In this document: piece after piece, positions 1-5,038 of the stretch
Layout of the letters: every line of letters begins with the position of its first letter
Numbering within the stretch: the stretch's first letter is position 1
From: Desulfobacteraceae bacterium
GTDB taxonomy: Bacteria; Desulfobacterota; Desulfobacteria; Desulfobacterales; UBA11574
Direction: 5' to 3'
Length of the DNA: 5,038 nucleotides
Assembly (NCBI GenBank): GCA_013203195.1
Contig: JABMQM010000070.1
Span: 1-5,038 of the forward strand
Translations under genes and position numbers: made by a program
The notes under the pieces: model-generated
What the model was told of the DNA's origin: nothing
Databases searched by the model: none
What the model saw: only the letters and a program-made list of their open reading frames with translations

Positions 1-150
1 CCGTTAACTTTACTAATTTTCAGGAAGCCGCCGGATGATTTAGTTTAGGTCGGGAAGCTGTCTAAACAAATTAGAGCGCGTTAAAGCGAACATCATCAAG
101 ATGCTCCCATTGTCGGACAAAAGACGCAACGATATGTACAAAACAGAGAA

Positions 151-1254
151 TCAAGAGTTAATGCGGGTTAGCTTTTCCAACTCATCATCATACTGATCGA
201 TAAGATTTCCCCAGGCAAAACGCTCCATGGCTTCTGCGAGATTTTGACGTAAGGTCTCAAAGCGGGCATAATTCGATATCAGCAGGGCAAGTTTGTCAAC
301 TAAATCCGCCTGGTCTTGATAGAGAACGTCTGCATGGTAATCATGTGGAATGATTTCCGGATAGGATAGCCGGTTGGGCAGGAGAGGGATACAACCGTGA
401 CGGACGGCTTCCACCACTGAGATACCGAAATTTTCCTGTTTGGCGGTACTGATCACAATTGAACCCAGGCGCAGCCATTCACAGTATTTTTCCCGGGAAT
501 CTTCATGGCCGTAATGTACAACCCGGCGTCCGTAACGCTGCCGGGCGGCAATAAATTCTTTGGGAACCATCTGAAAATTTTCCCCTAAAAGCGCCAGGCG
601 AAAATCCAAATTTTGTTCAAGAATCGCATCCAGAGCGTCAAAAAAATCCGCCGGGTTCTTATCAAACTCCCAGCGGTGATTCCAGATAATCAGGGGCGGC
701 GTATCCTTTTGCAGCGGAAAACCGGCCAAGACGCTTTGTTTGGCAGGAAATTGGCACCCCGGATGTAGAGCGCCGGCTTTTTGACGAATAGCGTCAACCA
801 CCCATTTGGGTTCATATTCCGGCATCATGGTCAAAAAACCGGGAAGGCTGGAGAAAAAGGCATCAAAATGGGTTTGAGAGTTAAAAAGAACTCGATCTGC
901 GGCCAGGGCGGTTGTGATATCGGTAAAACCGAATTGAAAGTCGCGGGCCTCTCCGGGTGCCAGTGGATAGGTGAGCTGGTTTTCGTGAAAATATACCAGT
1001 GACGGCGGGCAGGACGGGCTGCAAAGCGCCTTCAAGTCCGACAGGCTCATAAGATCGGTAGCAATTAAGCCGTCATAATTTTCAAGAGGAGGGATTTTTT
1101 TGGCAAAATATAATGCCGCCCCACGCATGCGCCACTTCCAGAAACGGGCCGGCAGTGTATATAAATCAATTTCATGTTTTGAATGCGAGATCAAACCTTC
1201 GGCAAAGTTTCGATGTGAACCTCCGAAGAAGGGCTCCAGGAAAATAAATTTCAA
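151..1254 (-). CDS. DUF3524 / GT4-type glycosyltransferase, tRNA-queuosine alpha-mannosyltransferase (QTMAN) family
   Basis: This 367-residue protein is a predicted cytoplasmic glycosyltransferase. The N-terminus holds the family signature LEPFFGGSH (residues 6-14), followed by FHENQLTYP (89-97) and FNSQTH (124-129), which are typical of DUF3524 proteins. The C-terminal half has the GT4 nucleotide-sugar fold: WNHRWEFDKNP (191-201) opens it, and an EX7E pair (Glu274, Glu282) sits in the segment ENFGISVVEA, followed by HGCIPLLPNRLSYPE. The human relative (GTDC1/QTMAN) transfers mannose from GDP-mannose to queuosine in tRNA-Asp. Bacterial members carry the same domain layout, but the sugar and target here are inferred. 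The start is TTG at 1254, supported by a GGAG site seven bases upstream and by the family's usual MKFIFLEPF-type beginning. It lies 28 bp downstream of the PP2C gene and is probably co-transcribed with it. Length is normal and nothing is broken. Family assignment is firm; the exact substrate is not. Confidence 0.85.
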   Translation of the reverse strand: MKFIFLEPFFGGSHRNFAEGLISHSKHEIDLYTLPARFWKWRMRGAALYFAKKIPPLENYDGLIATDLMSLSDLKALCSPSCPPSLVYFHENQLTYPLAPGEARDFQFGFTDITTALAADRVLFNSQTHFDAFFSSLPGFLTMMPEYEPKWVVDAIRQKAGALHPGCQFPAKQSVLAGFPLQKDTPPLIIWNHRWEFDKNPADFFDALDAILEQNLDFRLALLGENFQMVPKEFIAARQRYGRRVVHYGHEDSREKYCEWLRLGSIVISTAKQENFGISVVEAVRHGCIPLLPNRLSYPEIIPHDYHADVLYQDQADLVDKLALLISNYARFETLRQNLAEAMERFAWGNLIDQYDDELEKLTRINS

Positions 1255-1261
1255 ACAGTTT

Positions 1262-1265
1262 CTCC
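1262..1265 (-). promoter_or_regulatory. Ribosome binding site deciding the TTG start of the glycosyltransferase
   Basis: On the minus strand the sequence GCGGAG ends seven bases before TTG at 1254. This is good Shine-Dalgarno spacing and supports TTG as the true start, since no ATG gives the conserved family N-terminus. It lies within the 28-bp gap after the PP2C stop codon, which favours translation from a shared transcript. Confidence 0.65.
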
Positions 1266-1282
1266 GCTATAAAATATACGGT

Positions 1283-2383
1283 TTACAGCTTCTCCATAAT
1301 AGATTTTATCATCTCCCGGTCTTGTTGGGACAATTGTTCGAATTTTACTTCAATGCCCTGGGAATTCCTGCCGGCAACCTTGCCGTTGAGCATGAGATGG
1401 GTCTGCTCGTCACCAAAGGAAAAGCTCATGGAAACACCCTGGCCGACGGAGAAAGATTCTCCGGTTTCGATTAACACCTTGTCGAGGTTCATGCTTTGAA
1501 CGAAGCTCTGATAAGAACCGTCCTCTGTGTCGTACTCGACAGCTATTTTTGATTTTGGCGGAGGTAAATCTTCCGCTAATTCAATTCCGTTTTCTTCCAG
1601 ATCAAGTTCCAGGTCGTCGGCAGTTAACGCCATAATTTTCAGAACGATAACAGTAATATTATCGTGTCCTCTACGCTCATTGGAAAGATCTACCAGGGAC
1701 TGACAGGCTTGATGAGGTTGTTCTTTAAGCACAATGTCACGGATCTCCTCCGGAGAAACATTATCACTTAACCCATCTGAGCAAATAACCACGATATCAC
1801 CTTTGAGCATCGTAATTTCGCGAGTATCGGGCTTTACCGTTTCGTCCGCACCCATTGCCTGGGTAAGCATGTGCTGAAACTGCTTCCCCAGCGGTTTTGA
1901 TCCTTCGGGAGCTATGGCTGCATGTTCGGCCGCCCAGGTGTGCAGAACGGAAATAGTCTCGACGGCCCCTTCCCGAATCAAATAGATCGGGCTGTCACCC
2001 ACGTTGGATACAATCAGCGTTTCGTCGGTTAAATAGGCTGCCGACACTGTGGAACCCATGCCCTGGTAGTCCGAGGAGCTTTGGGAGCGCTTGTGAACCG
2101 CTTGATTGGCCTGATGGATACCGGTCACCAGATAGTTGGCCTCTTTGGAAAGCTTGCCGTCAGCATAGGTCATATCATCCGCTTTGCTTTCCCCTTTGAT
2201 TTTTTGCATGTGTTCTTGCAGGGCCTCTACCAACATTTGACTGGCGACTTCACCGGCTTTGTGCCCCCCCATTCCGTCGGCTACCACATAAAAACCCATG
2301 GCATCATTAAAAAAGAAAAAATCTTCGTTGCCTTTTCGCTTTTTGCCTACATCGGTTATCCCGGCGGATTGAACGATGGCCAT
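1283..2383 (-). CDS. PP2C-family Ser/Thr protein phosphatase with C-terminal PilZ-like domain
   Basis: Predicted cytoplasmic metal-dependent (Mg/Mn) protein phosphatase of 366 residues. The catalytic domain covers about residues 4-250 and shows the PP2C/Stp1 motifs in order: GNED (18-21), VADGMGGHKAGE (34-45), GMGST (108-112), VGDSPIYLI (128-136), CSDGLSDNVS (201-210) and GHDNITV (239-245). The metal-binding aspartates Asp21, Asp36, Asp203 and Asp241 are all present, so it should be active. The usual T-x-DHS segment after the GDS motif is replaced by HTWAAEH (148-154). An acidic linker (about 251-275) joins a C-terminal domain (about 279-364) that follows the PilZ pattern, ending GIEVKFEQLSQQDREMI. 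The c-di-GMP-binding residues of PilZ (RxxxR and D/NxSxxG) are missing. The ATG start has a strong ribosome binding site and a good promoter upstream. The cognate kinase is not in the window. The phosphatase call is very secure; the PilZ-like call is a pattern-based inference. Confidence 0.95.
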   Translation of the reverse strand: MAIVQSAGITDVGKKRKGNEDFFFFNDAMGFYVVADGMGGHKAGEVASQMLVEALQEHMQKIKGESKADDMTYADGKLSKEANYLVTGIHQANQAVHKRSQSSSDYQGMGSTVSAAYLTDETLIVSNVGDSPIYLIREGAVETISVLHTWAAEHAAIAPEGSKPLGKQFQHMLTQAMGADETVKPDTREITMLKGDIVVICSDGLSDNVSPEEIRDIVLKEQPHQACQSLVDLSNERRGHDNITVIVLKIMALTADDLELDLEENGIELAEDLPPPKSKIAVEYDTEDGSYQSFVQSMNLDKVLIETGESFSVGQGVSMSFSFGDEQTHLMLNGKVAGRNSQGIEVKFEQLSQQDREMIKSIMEKL

Positions 2384-2387
2384 CTGA

Positions 2388-2396
2388 TCACCTTCT
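2388..2396 (-). promoter_or_regulatory. Strong ribosome binding site of the PP2C gene
   Basis: The minus strand reads AGAAGGTGA, matching eight of nine bases of the anti-Shine-Dalgarno complement AGGAGGTGA. It ends four bases before the ATG at 2383, putting the AAGG core seven bases from the start. It fixes the start codon of the phosphatase. Confidence 0.75.
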
Positions 2397-2473
2397 GAGA
2401 CCTTTAACTAAAGACTGCATGCAAAATTTGTAAAGCAGATATTAGATTATATAGTATTGTGAAACCTATAAAA

Positions 2474-2502
2474 AATATAAATTAATAAGTACTGAGTGTC
2501 AA
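2474..2502 (-). promoter_or_regulatory. Sigma70-type promoter for the PP2C-glycosyltransferase unit
   Basis: On the minus strand a perfect -35 box TTGACA (2502-2497) is followed, after a 17-base spacer, by TATATT (2479-2474), five of six matches to the -10 consensus. The predicted transcription start is near 2467, giving a leader of about 84 nt before the PP2C ATG. A second, perfect TATAAT lies at 2451-2446 but has no recognisable -35 at the proper distance. The 10-bp palindrome TCCCCGGGGA at 2518-2527 lies 15 bp upstream of the -35 box and could be an operator, though nothing else supports that. Confidence 0.6.
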
Positions 2503-2580
2503 TGGGGTTCACTACTCTCCCCGGGGAAACGTCAAAGTCGAGTTGGAATTAATAAGATTCCTTAGTTTTTTAATAAATTT

Positions 2581-2654
2581 TTCTCTCGCAAAGGCGCAAA
2601 GTTCGCAAAGTAAAAAAAGATAAAACTTAGCGTCTTTGCGCCTTTGCGAGAGAA
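2581..2654. repeat. Long inverted repeat (MITE-like or dispersed hairpin element)
   Basis: The left arm 2581-2601 and right arm 2634-2654 are exact reverse complements over 21 bases. Pairing continues imperfectly inward (CGCAAAGT against CGCTAAGT) and leaves a small A-rich loop around 2611-2625. The arms are built from repeated GCAAAG units about 8-9 bases apart (CGCAAAGG, CGCAAAGTT, CGCAAAG). From memory, sequences of this CTTTGCG-CCTTTGCGAGAGA kind recur between genes in many environmental bacterial genomes and give rise to spurious short proteins. No transposase or target-site duplication is visible here. Neither side has a long T-run, so it is not a convincing intrinsic terminator, although the transcript of either strand would fold strongly. 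Confidence 0.85.
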
Positions 2655-2730
2655 TTTTAAAAGCATGTCTAATATATAGTAGTGTCAATACATTATACAC
2701 ATGAATAACTTTGCCCTGCAATCAGTCTAT

Positions 2731-3708
2731 TTAAAAAGGCAACCGAAGTACAGCACAAAAACCTGTGGCGTTAAAACCGGCTGAAAAATTAACCTTATGG
2801 TTTTCCATTAATTTTTGAATAAACTGACCGGTTTTAGTTCGATTGTATTTATGGGCGCTGGAGACGGCACCGTAGATATTTCCGGTGTAAAAGCCTAATT
2901 CAACCAAAGTGATAATGCCGCCAAGGGCATTGTTGTCATTATCGAAAGCCTCATAAGCGGCATAAATCAGGGCGCCGTTGATCAAAAAGGCTATCAGGGC
3001 ATCCTGGTATCTTTCAGTGTATAGAAATCCCGCCCCTGGAATGACGGACAAGAACCCTGCCAGTCCGGGATTCTTTTGTGGAATTATTTTTTCCTTGTCC
3101 AGATCAACTGCAAGTCTTTTAAGCCTGTAGGTATCTTTGTTCGGCGCACTTATTTTTGAAAAGTAATTTTTTGCTTTTTCCCAAGATGCCATTTCAATAT
3201 AAAGCCAGCCTATCCTGTAATAGGCTTCGTCTTGAATATTTTCATCACCGGTTATGGTAATCAGATTGTGAAGGTTAATAATGGCGTCATCAAAAGCATT
3301 CAACTTTGCGTAGCTTTCACTGATCATCAGATATGATTTTATACTAAGATCGGTCTGGCCGTATTTTTCGATCAAGGTCTTGAAAGCATTAACCGCCTGC
3401 CGCAAACCCTTGCTTTTGAAATGCGCCATACCGATTCTGAACATGGCCGGTTCTATTCTGTCGTCTTTAGGAAAGAAATGGATAAACCGTTCGTATTCGC
3501 TGATGGCGCTTGCATATTCCTGGTTTGAAAAAAGGTATTCGGCAAACTCAAACTGTTTGTCCGCATCTATGATCAGAAAGGGTTTAACGTCCGCTTCTGA
3601 ATCGGAGCCGGCATAAGATTGAGAACAGGGGAAAAAAAGAAGAAATACCAAAAAGAATGTAACGAAATGGTCGGCAAAGAATATATTACGAACTCGTATA
3701 TTACGCAT
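2731..3708 (-). CDS. Exported TPR-repeat protein with C-terminal hydrophobic membrane domain
   Basis: A 325-residue protein of unknown precise function, likely in the cell envelope. Residues 1-33 form a signal peptide: basic MRNIRVR, a hydrophobic stretch from about 15 to 27, and a probable cleavage site after SYA (31-33). No lipobox is present. Residues 49-186 contain about four TPR helices-pairs, seen for example in FAEYLFSNQEYASAISEYERF, AMFRIGMAHFKSKGLRQA, YLMISESYAKLNAFDDA and YYRIGWLYIEMASWEKA. TPRs usually mediate protein-protein contacts. After a basic linker the C-terminal part (about 211-283) begins KNPGLAGFLSVIPGAGFLY, followed by two hydrophobic segments (about 235-252 and 260-280) and AHKYNR. 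I recognise this arrangement from deltaproteobacterial proteins, some of them linked to YidD, but know no biochemical role. The last residues alternate and end in Phe, a barrel-like ending that may be coincidence. No good ribosome binding site precedes the ATG. Confidence 0.8.
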   Translation of the reverse strand: MRNIRVRNIFFADHFVTFFLVFLLFFPCSQSYAGSDSEADVKPFLIIDADKQFEFAEYLFSNQEYASAISEYERFIHFFPKDDRIEPAMFRIGMAHFKSKGLRQAVNAFKTLIEKYGQTDLSIKSYLMISESYAKLNAFDDAIINLHNLITITGDENIQDEAYYRIGWLYIEMASWEKAKNYFSKISAPNKDTYRLKRLAVDLDKEKIIPQKNPGLAGFLSVIPGAGFLYTERYQDALIAFLINGALIYAAYEAFDNDNNALGGIITLVELGFYTGNIYGAVSSAHKYNRTKTGQFIQKLMENHKVNFSAGFNATGFCAVLRLPF

Positions 3709-3723
3709 AATGGAGTAAATTGT

Positions 3724-3752
3724 TTTATAAGCCAGTATCTAACAACCAACAA
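3724..3752 (-). promoter_or_regulatory. Weak promoter-like pair before the TPR gene
   Basis: On the minus strand TTGTTG (3752-3747) and TATAAA (3729-3724) are separated by 17 bases. The -10 matches five of six bases but the -35 only three. Transcription would begin only about 9 bases before the ATG at 3708, giving a nearly leaderless message. This fits the absence of a ribosome binding site but is unproven. Confidence 0.25.
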
Positions 3753-3765
3753 CCGGCATCCGGTT
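3751..3765. other. Small hairpin between the ATPase and TPR genes
   Basis: AACCGG and CCGGTT pair around a three-base loop (3757-3759). It sits just downstream of the ATPase stop codon. On the minus strand, the coding direction, it is followed by GTTGTTGG rather than a T-run, so it is a poor intrinsic terminator for that gene. The T-rich tract lies on the plus-strand side, where no gene would use it. Confidence 0.3.
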
Positions 3766-3771
3766 TTATTT

Positions 3772-4929
3772 TTAGGTAACTCTTAAAACCTCTTCCATTG
3801 TAGTTGAACCGTTTAATACCTTCTGGGTACCGTCCTGCCGCAGAGTGATCATATTTTGGTTTAAGGCCTCTTGTTTTATCCGGTTGGAATCAAAGGTCTG
3901 CAGGATAAGACTTTTTAAACTGGAGGACAAAGGCATGATTTCAAAAATACCTTTTCGCCCCCTGTAACCGGTATTAAAACAGTTCTCACATCCGTTGGCT
4001 TTATAGAAAACAGCTCCTTGAAGTTGATCCGGTGTAATTCCGAAGCTTGTCAAAGTAGTATCATCGGGCGTGTAGGGCAGTTTGCAAGCCGTGCAAAGCA
4101 CGCGGATCAGCCTTTGGGCCACAACTGCCAAAACGGACGATGAAAGTAAAAAAGGCTCGACGCCGATATCCACCAGACGAGTAATGGCACTGGCGGAATC
4201 GTTGGTGTGCAGTGTAGAAAAGACAAGATGTCCGGTCAATGCCGACTGTACGGCGATTTCCGCTGTTTCCCGATCCCGTATTTCGCCGACCAGAATTACA
4301 TCCGGATCCTGTCTGACAATCGATCTGAGACCCCTGGCAAACGTTAAGTCTATCTTGGGATTGATCTGTATCTGACTGATCCCCTTGATCTGGTACTCCA
4401 CCGGATCTTCTATGGTGATAATATTGATGCCCGGAGTATTGATGGAAGACAAGATTGCATAAAGGGTTGTGGTCTTGCCGCTGCCGGTGGGCCCGGTCAT
4501 AAGGATGATACCGTTGGGGGATCTGACCAGGTCTTCTAACAGGTCAAGCCTGTCGGCCGCCAGACCGATATCCGCAAGTTTAAGCATAGAGCCTGTTTTA
4601 TTAAGAAGCCTGAGCACGACGCGTTCACCAAACGATGCCGGAACGGTGGAGACGCGAACATCGATATCCTGATCCCCGATTTTAACGTCGAAGCGACCAT
4701 CCTGGGGCAGCCGTTTTTCGGCGATGTTCATTTTGGCCATGACTTTGATTCTCGAAATCAGCGCAGGTTGAATCCATTTGGGAGGGGCCAGCAGATTATA
4801 AAGAATACCGTCGACCCGATAGCGAACTTTAAAACTGTCCTGATAGGGTTCGATATGAATATCACTGGCACGTGCTTTTATGGATTGGGAAATAATATGC
4901 TCAAGTTTCGCACCCCTGAAATGGTGCAA
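3772..4929 (-). CDS. gspE: GspE/PilB-family secretion or pilus assembly ATPase, N-terminally short, possibly frameshifted
   Basis: Cytoplasmic hexameric ATPase core that powers type II secretion or type IV pilus assembly. In 385 residues it shows ASDIHIEP (21-28), RYRVDG (36-41), EKRLPQDGRF (71-80), Walker A GPTGSGKTT (146-154), the Asp box ITIEDPVEY (171-179), Walker B DVILVGEIRD (210-219, Glu216), the His box TGHLVFSTLHTND (232-244), QRLIRVLC (272-279), and the tetracysteine zinc site (Cys279, Cys282, Cys314, Cys317). The tetracysteine loop marks GspE/PilB rather than PilT. Family members usually have about 500-570 residues; the N-terminal domain of roughly 130-190 residues that docks to the inner-membrane platform is absent. 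The start is TTG at 4929 with no Shine-Dalgarno, three codons after an in-frame stop. The neighbouring frame upstream looks coding, so this may be a frameshifted or decayed gene rather than a natural short form. No other secretion genes are in view. PilB is the alternative name. Confidence 0.85.
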   Translation of the reverse strand: MHHFRGAKLEHIISQSIKARASDIHIEPYQDSFKVRYRVDGILYNLLAPPKWIQPALISRIKVMAKMNIAEKRLPQDGRFDVKIGDQDIDVRVSTVPASFGERVVLRLLNKTGSMLKLADIGLAADRLDLLEDLVRSPNGIILMTGPTGSGKTTTLYAILSSINTPGINIITIEDPVEYQIKGISQIQINPKIDLTFARGLRSIVRQDPDVILVGEIRDRETAEIAVQSALTGHLVFSTLHTNDSASAITRLVDIGVEPFLLSSSVLAVVAQRLIRVLCTACKLPYTPDDTTLTSFGITPDQLQGAVFYKANGCENCFNTGYRGRKGIFEIMPLSSSLKSLILQTFDSNRIKQEALNQNMITLRQDGTQKVLNGSTTMEEVLRVT

Positions 4930-5038
4930 AACCGCTTAAAGCATCGGTTAGAGCGTCTAAATAGTGCTGAAAATCTTCATTAATTTTAAAAAGGTCAAAA
5001 ATGGTTGAGAAGGAGACGAGAAAGAGGCCACGGAAGAA
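4901..5038 (-). other. Open frame upstream of the ATPase, possible out-of-frame N-terminal coding remnant
   Basis: In the minus-strand frame one base off the ATPase frame, translation is open from the window edge to a TGA at 4903-4901. The stretch before the ATPase reads EDFQHYLDALTDALSGFAP, amphipathic and protein-like. A single-base change at the four-C run 4913-4916 would join it to GAKLEHIISQ of the ATPase. Further upstream (about 4985-5038) the translation becomes Phe-rich and low in complexity, more like intergenic sequence. No ATG, GTG or TTG in this frame precedes the protein-like part within the window. Whether this is coding is a guess. Confidence 0.3.

Larger units (their letters stand above)
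2384..2730. other. Gene-free intergenic region between the TPR gene and the PP2C gene
   Basis: This 347-bp stretch contains the PP2C promoter, leader and ribosome binding site on its left side and a perfect-armed hairpin repeat in the middle. The rest is AT-rich sequence. An open frame of 69 codons on the minus strand (2512-2721) runs straight through the hairpin. Its middle (residues such as SQRRKDAKF and LCAFAREKF) is simply the translated repeat, so I do not treat it as a gene. No tRNA-like or riboswitch-like fold stands out. No clear U-tract terminator follows the TPR gene. Confidence 0.7.

Noticed and set aside
1..150. Possible gene end, terminator or RNA after the glycosyltransferase
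   Set aside because: Short open stretches exist on both strands, and TCTAA/TTAGA at 61-75 could pair, but stems are only five bases, no T-run follows, and no protein family is recognisable.
1100..1474. Plus-strand open frame of 124 codons spanning the PP2C/glycosyltransferase junction
   Set aside because: It runs antisense to two well-supported genes with clear motifs and shows no recognisable protein features.
2581..2654. CRISPR-like repeat or intrinsic terminator
   Set aside because: There is only one inverted pair with no spacer-repeat series, and neither strand has the long T-run expected of a terminator.
2512..2721. 69-codon minus-strand open frame as a small hypothetical protein
   Set aside because: Its centre is the translated inverted repeat, it lacks a convincing ribosome binding site, and its end overlaps a GC-rich palindrome. 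It looks like a by-product of the repeat.
3751..3765. Intrinsic terminator for the secretion ATPase
   Set aside because: The hairpin is only six base pairs, and in the direction of transcription it is followed by GTTGTTGG, not a T-run.
4082..4672. Plus-strand open frames (4082-4375 and 4469-4672) opposite the secretion ATPase
   Set aside because: They are antisense to highly conserved ATPase motifs, including Walker A and the His box, and read as Ser/Thr/Arg-rich noise.

Overview
The window reads as a chromosomal segment of a Gram-negative bacterium, most likely a deltaproteobacterium (Desulfobacterota, perhaps a Desulfobacterales-like sulfate reducer). The grounds are a GspE/PilB-type secretion ATPase, a PP2C phosphatase carrying a PilZ-like tail, an exported TPR protein with a membrane-type C-terminal domain, a DUF3524 glycosyltransferase, mid-40s GC by eye, and a dispersed-looking hairpin repeat. 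The lineage is an inference from protein style, not from a marker gene.

All four protein genes lie on the minus strand, so the window is transcribed from high to low coordinates. From the right: the edge (about 4930-5038) holds no intact gene, but one frame there looks as if it could encode the missing N-terminal side of the next gene. At 3772-4929 is the ATPase core of a type II secretion / type IV pilus assembly ATPase. It lacks the usual N-terminal domain and has only a weak TTG start. After a 63-bp gap with a small hairpin and a weak promoter-like pair comes an exported TPR protein with a hydrophobic C-terminal domain (2731-3708).

A 347-bp gene-free stretch follows (2384-2730). It contains a hairpin repeat with 21-bp perfect arms (2581-2654) and a good sigma70-type promoter facing left (2474-2502). 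That promoter very likely drives a two-gene unit. The first gene is a PP2C-family Ser/Thr protein phosphatase fused to a degenerate PilZ-like domain (1283-2383). The second, 28 bp downstream with its own ribosome binding site and a TTG start, is a GT4-type glycosyltransferase of the DUF3524 / tRNA-queuosine mannosyltransferase family (151-1254). I see no gene, terminator or RNA in 1-150.

No single pathway is evident across the four genes. The phosphatase and glycosyltransferase appear co-transcribed, while the ATPase and TPR protein are envelope-related. The points most worth a second look are the PP2C-PilZ-like fusion with lost c-di-GMP residues, its pairing with a putative tRNA glycosylation enzyme, and the apparently broken 5' end of the secretion ATPase.
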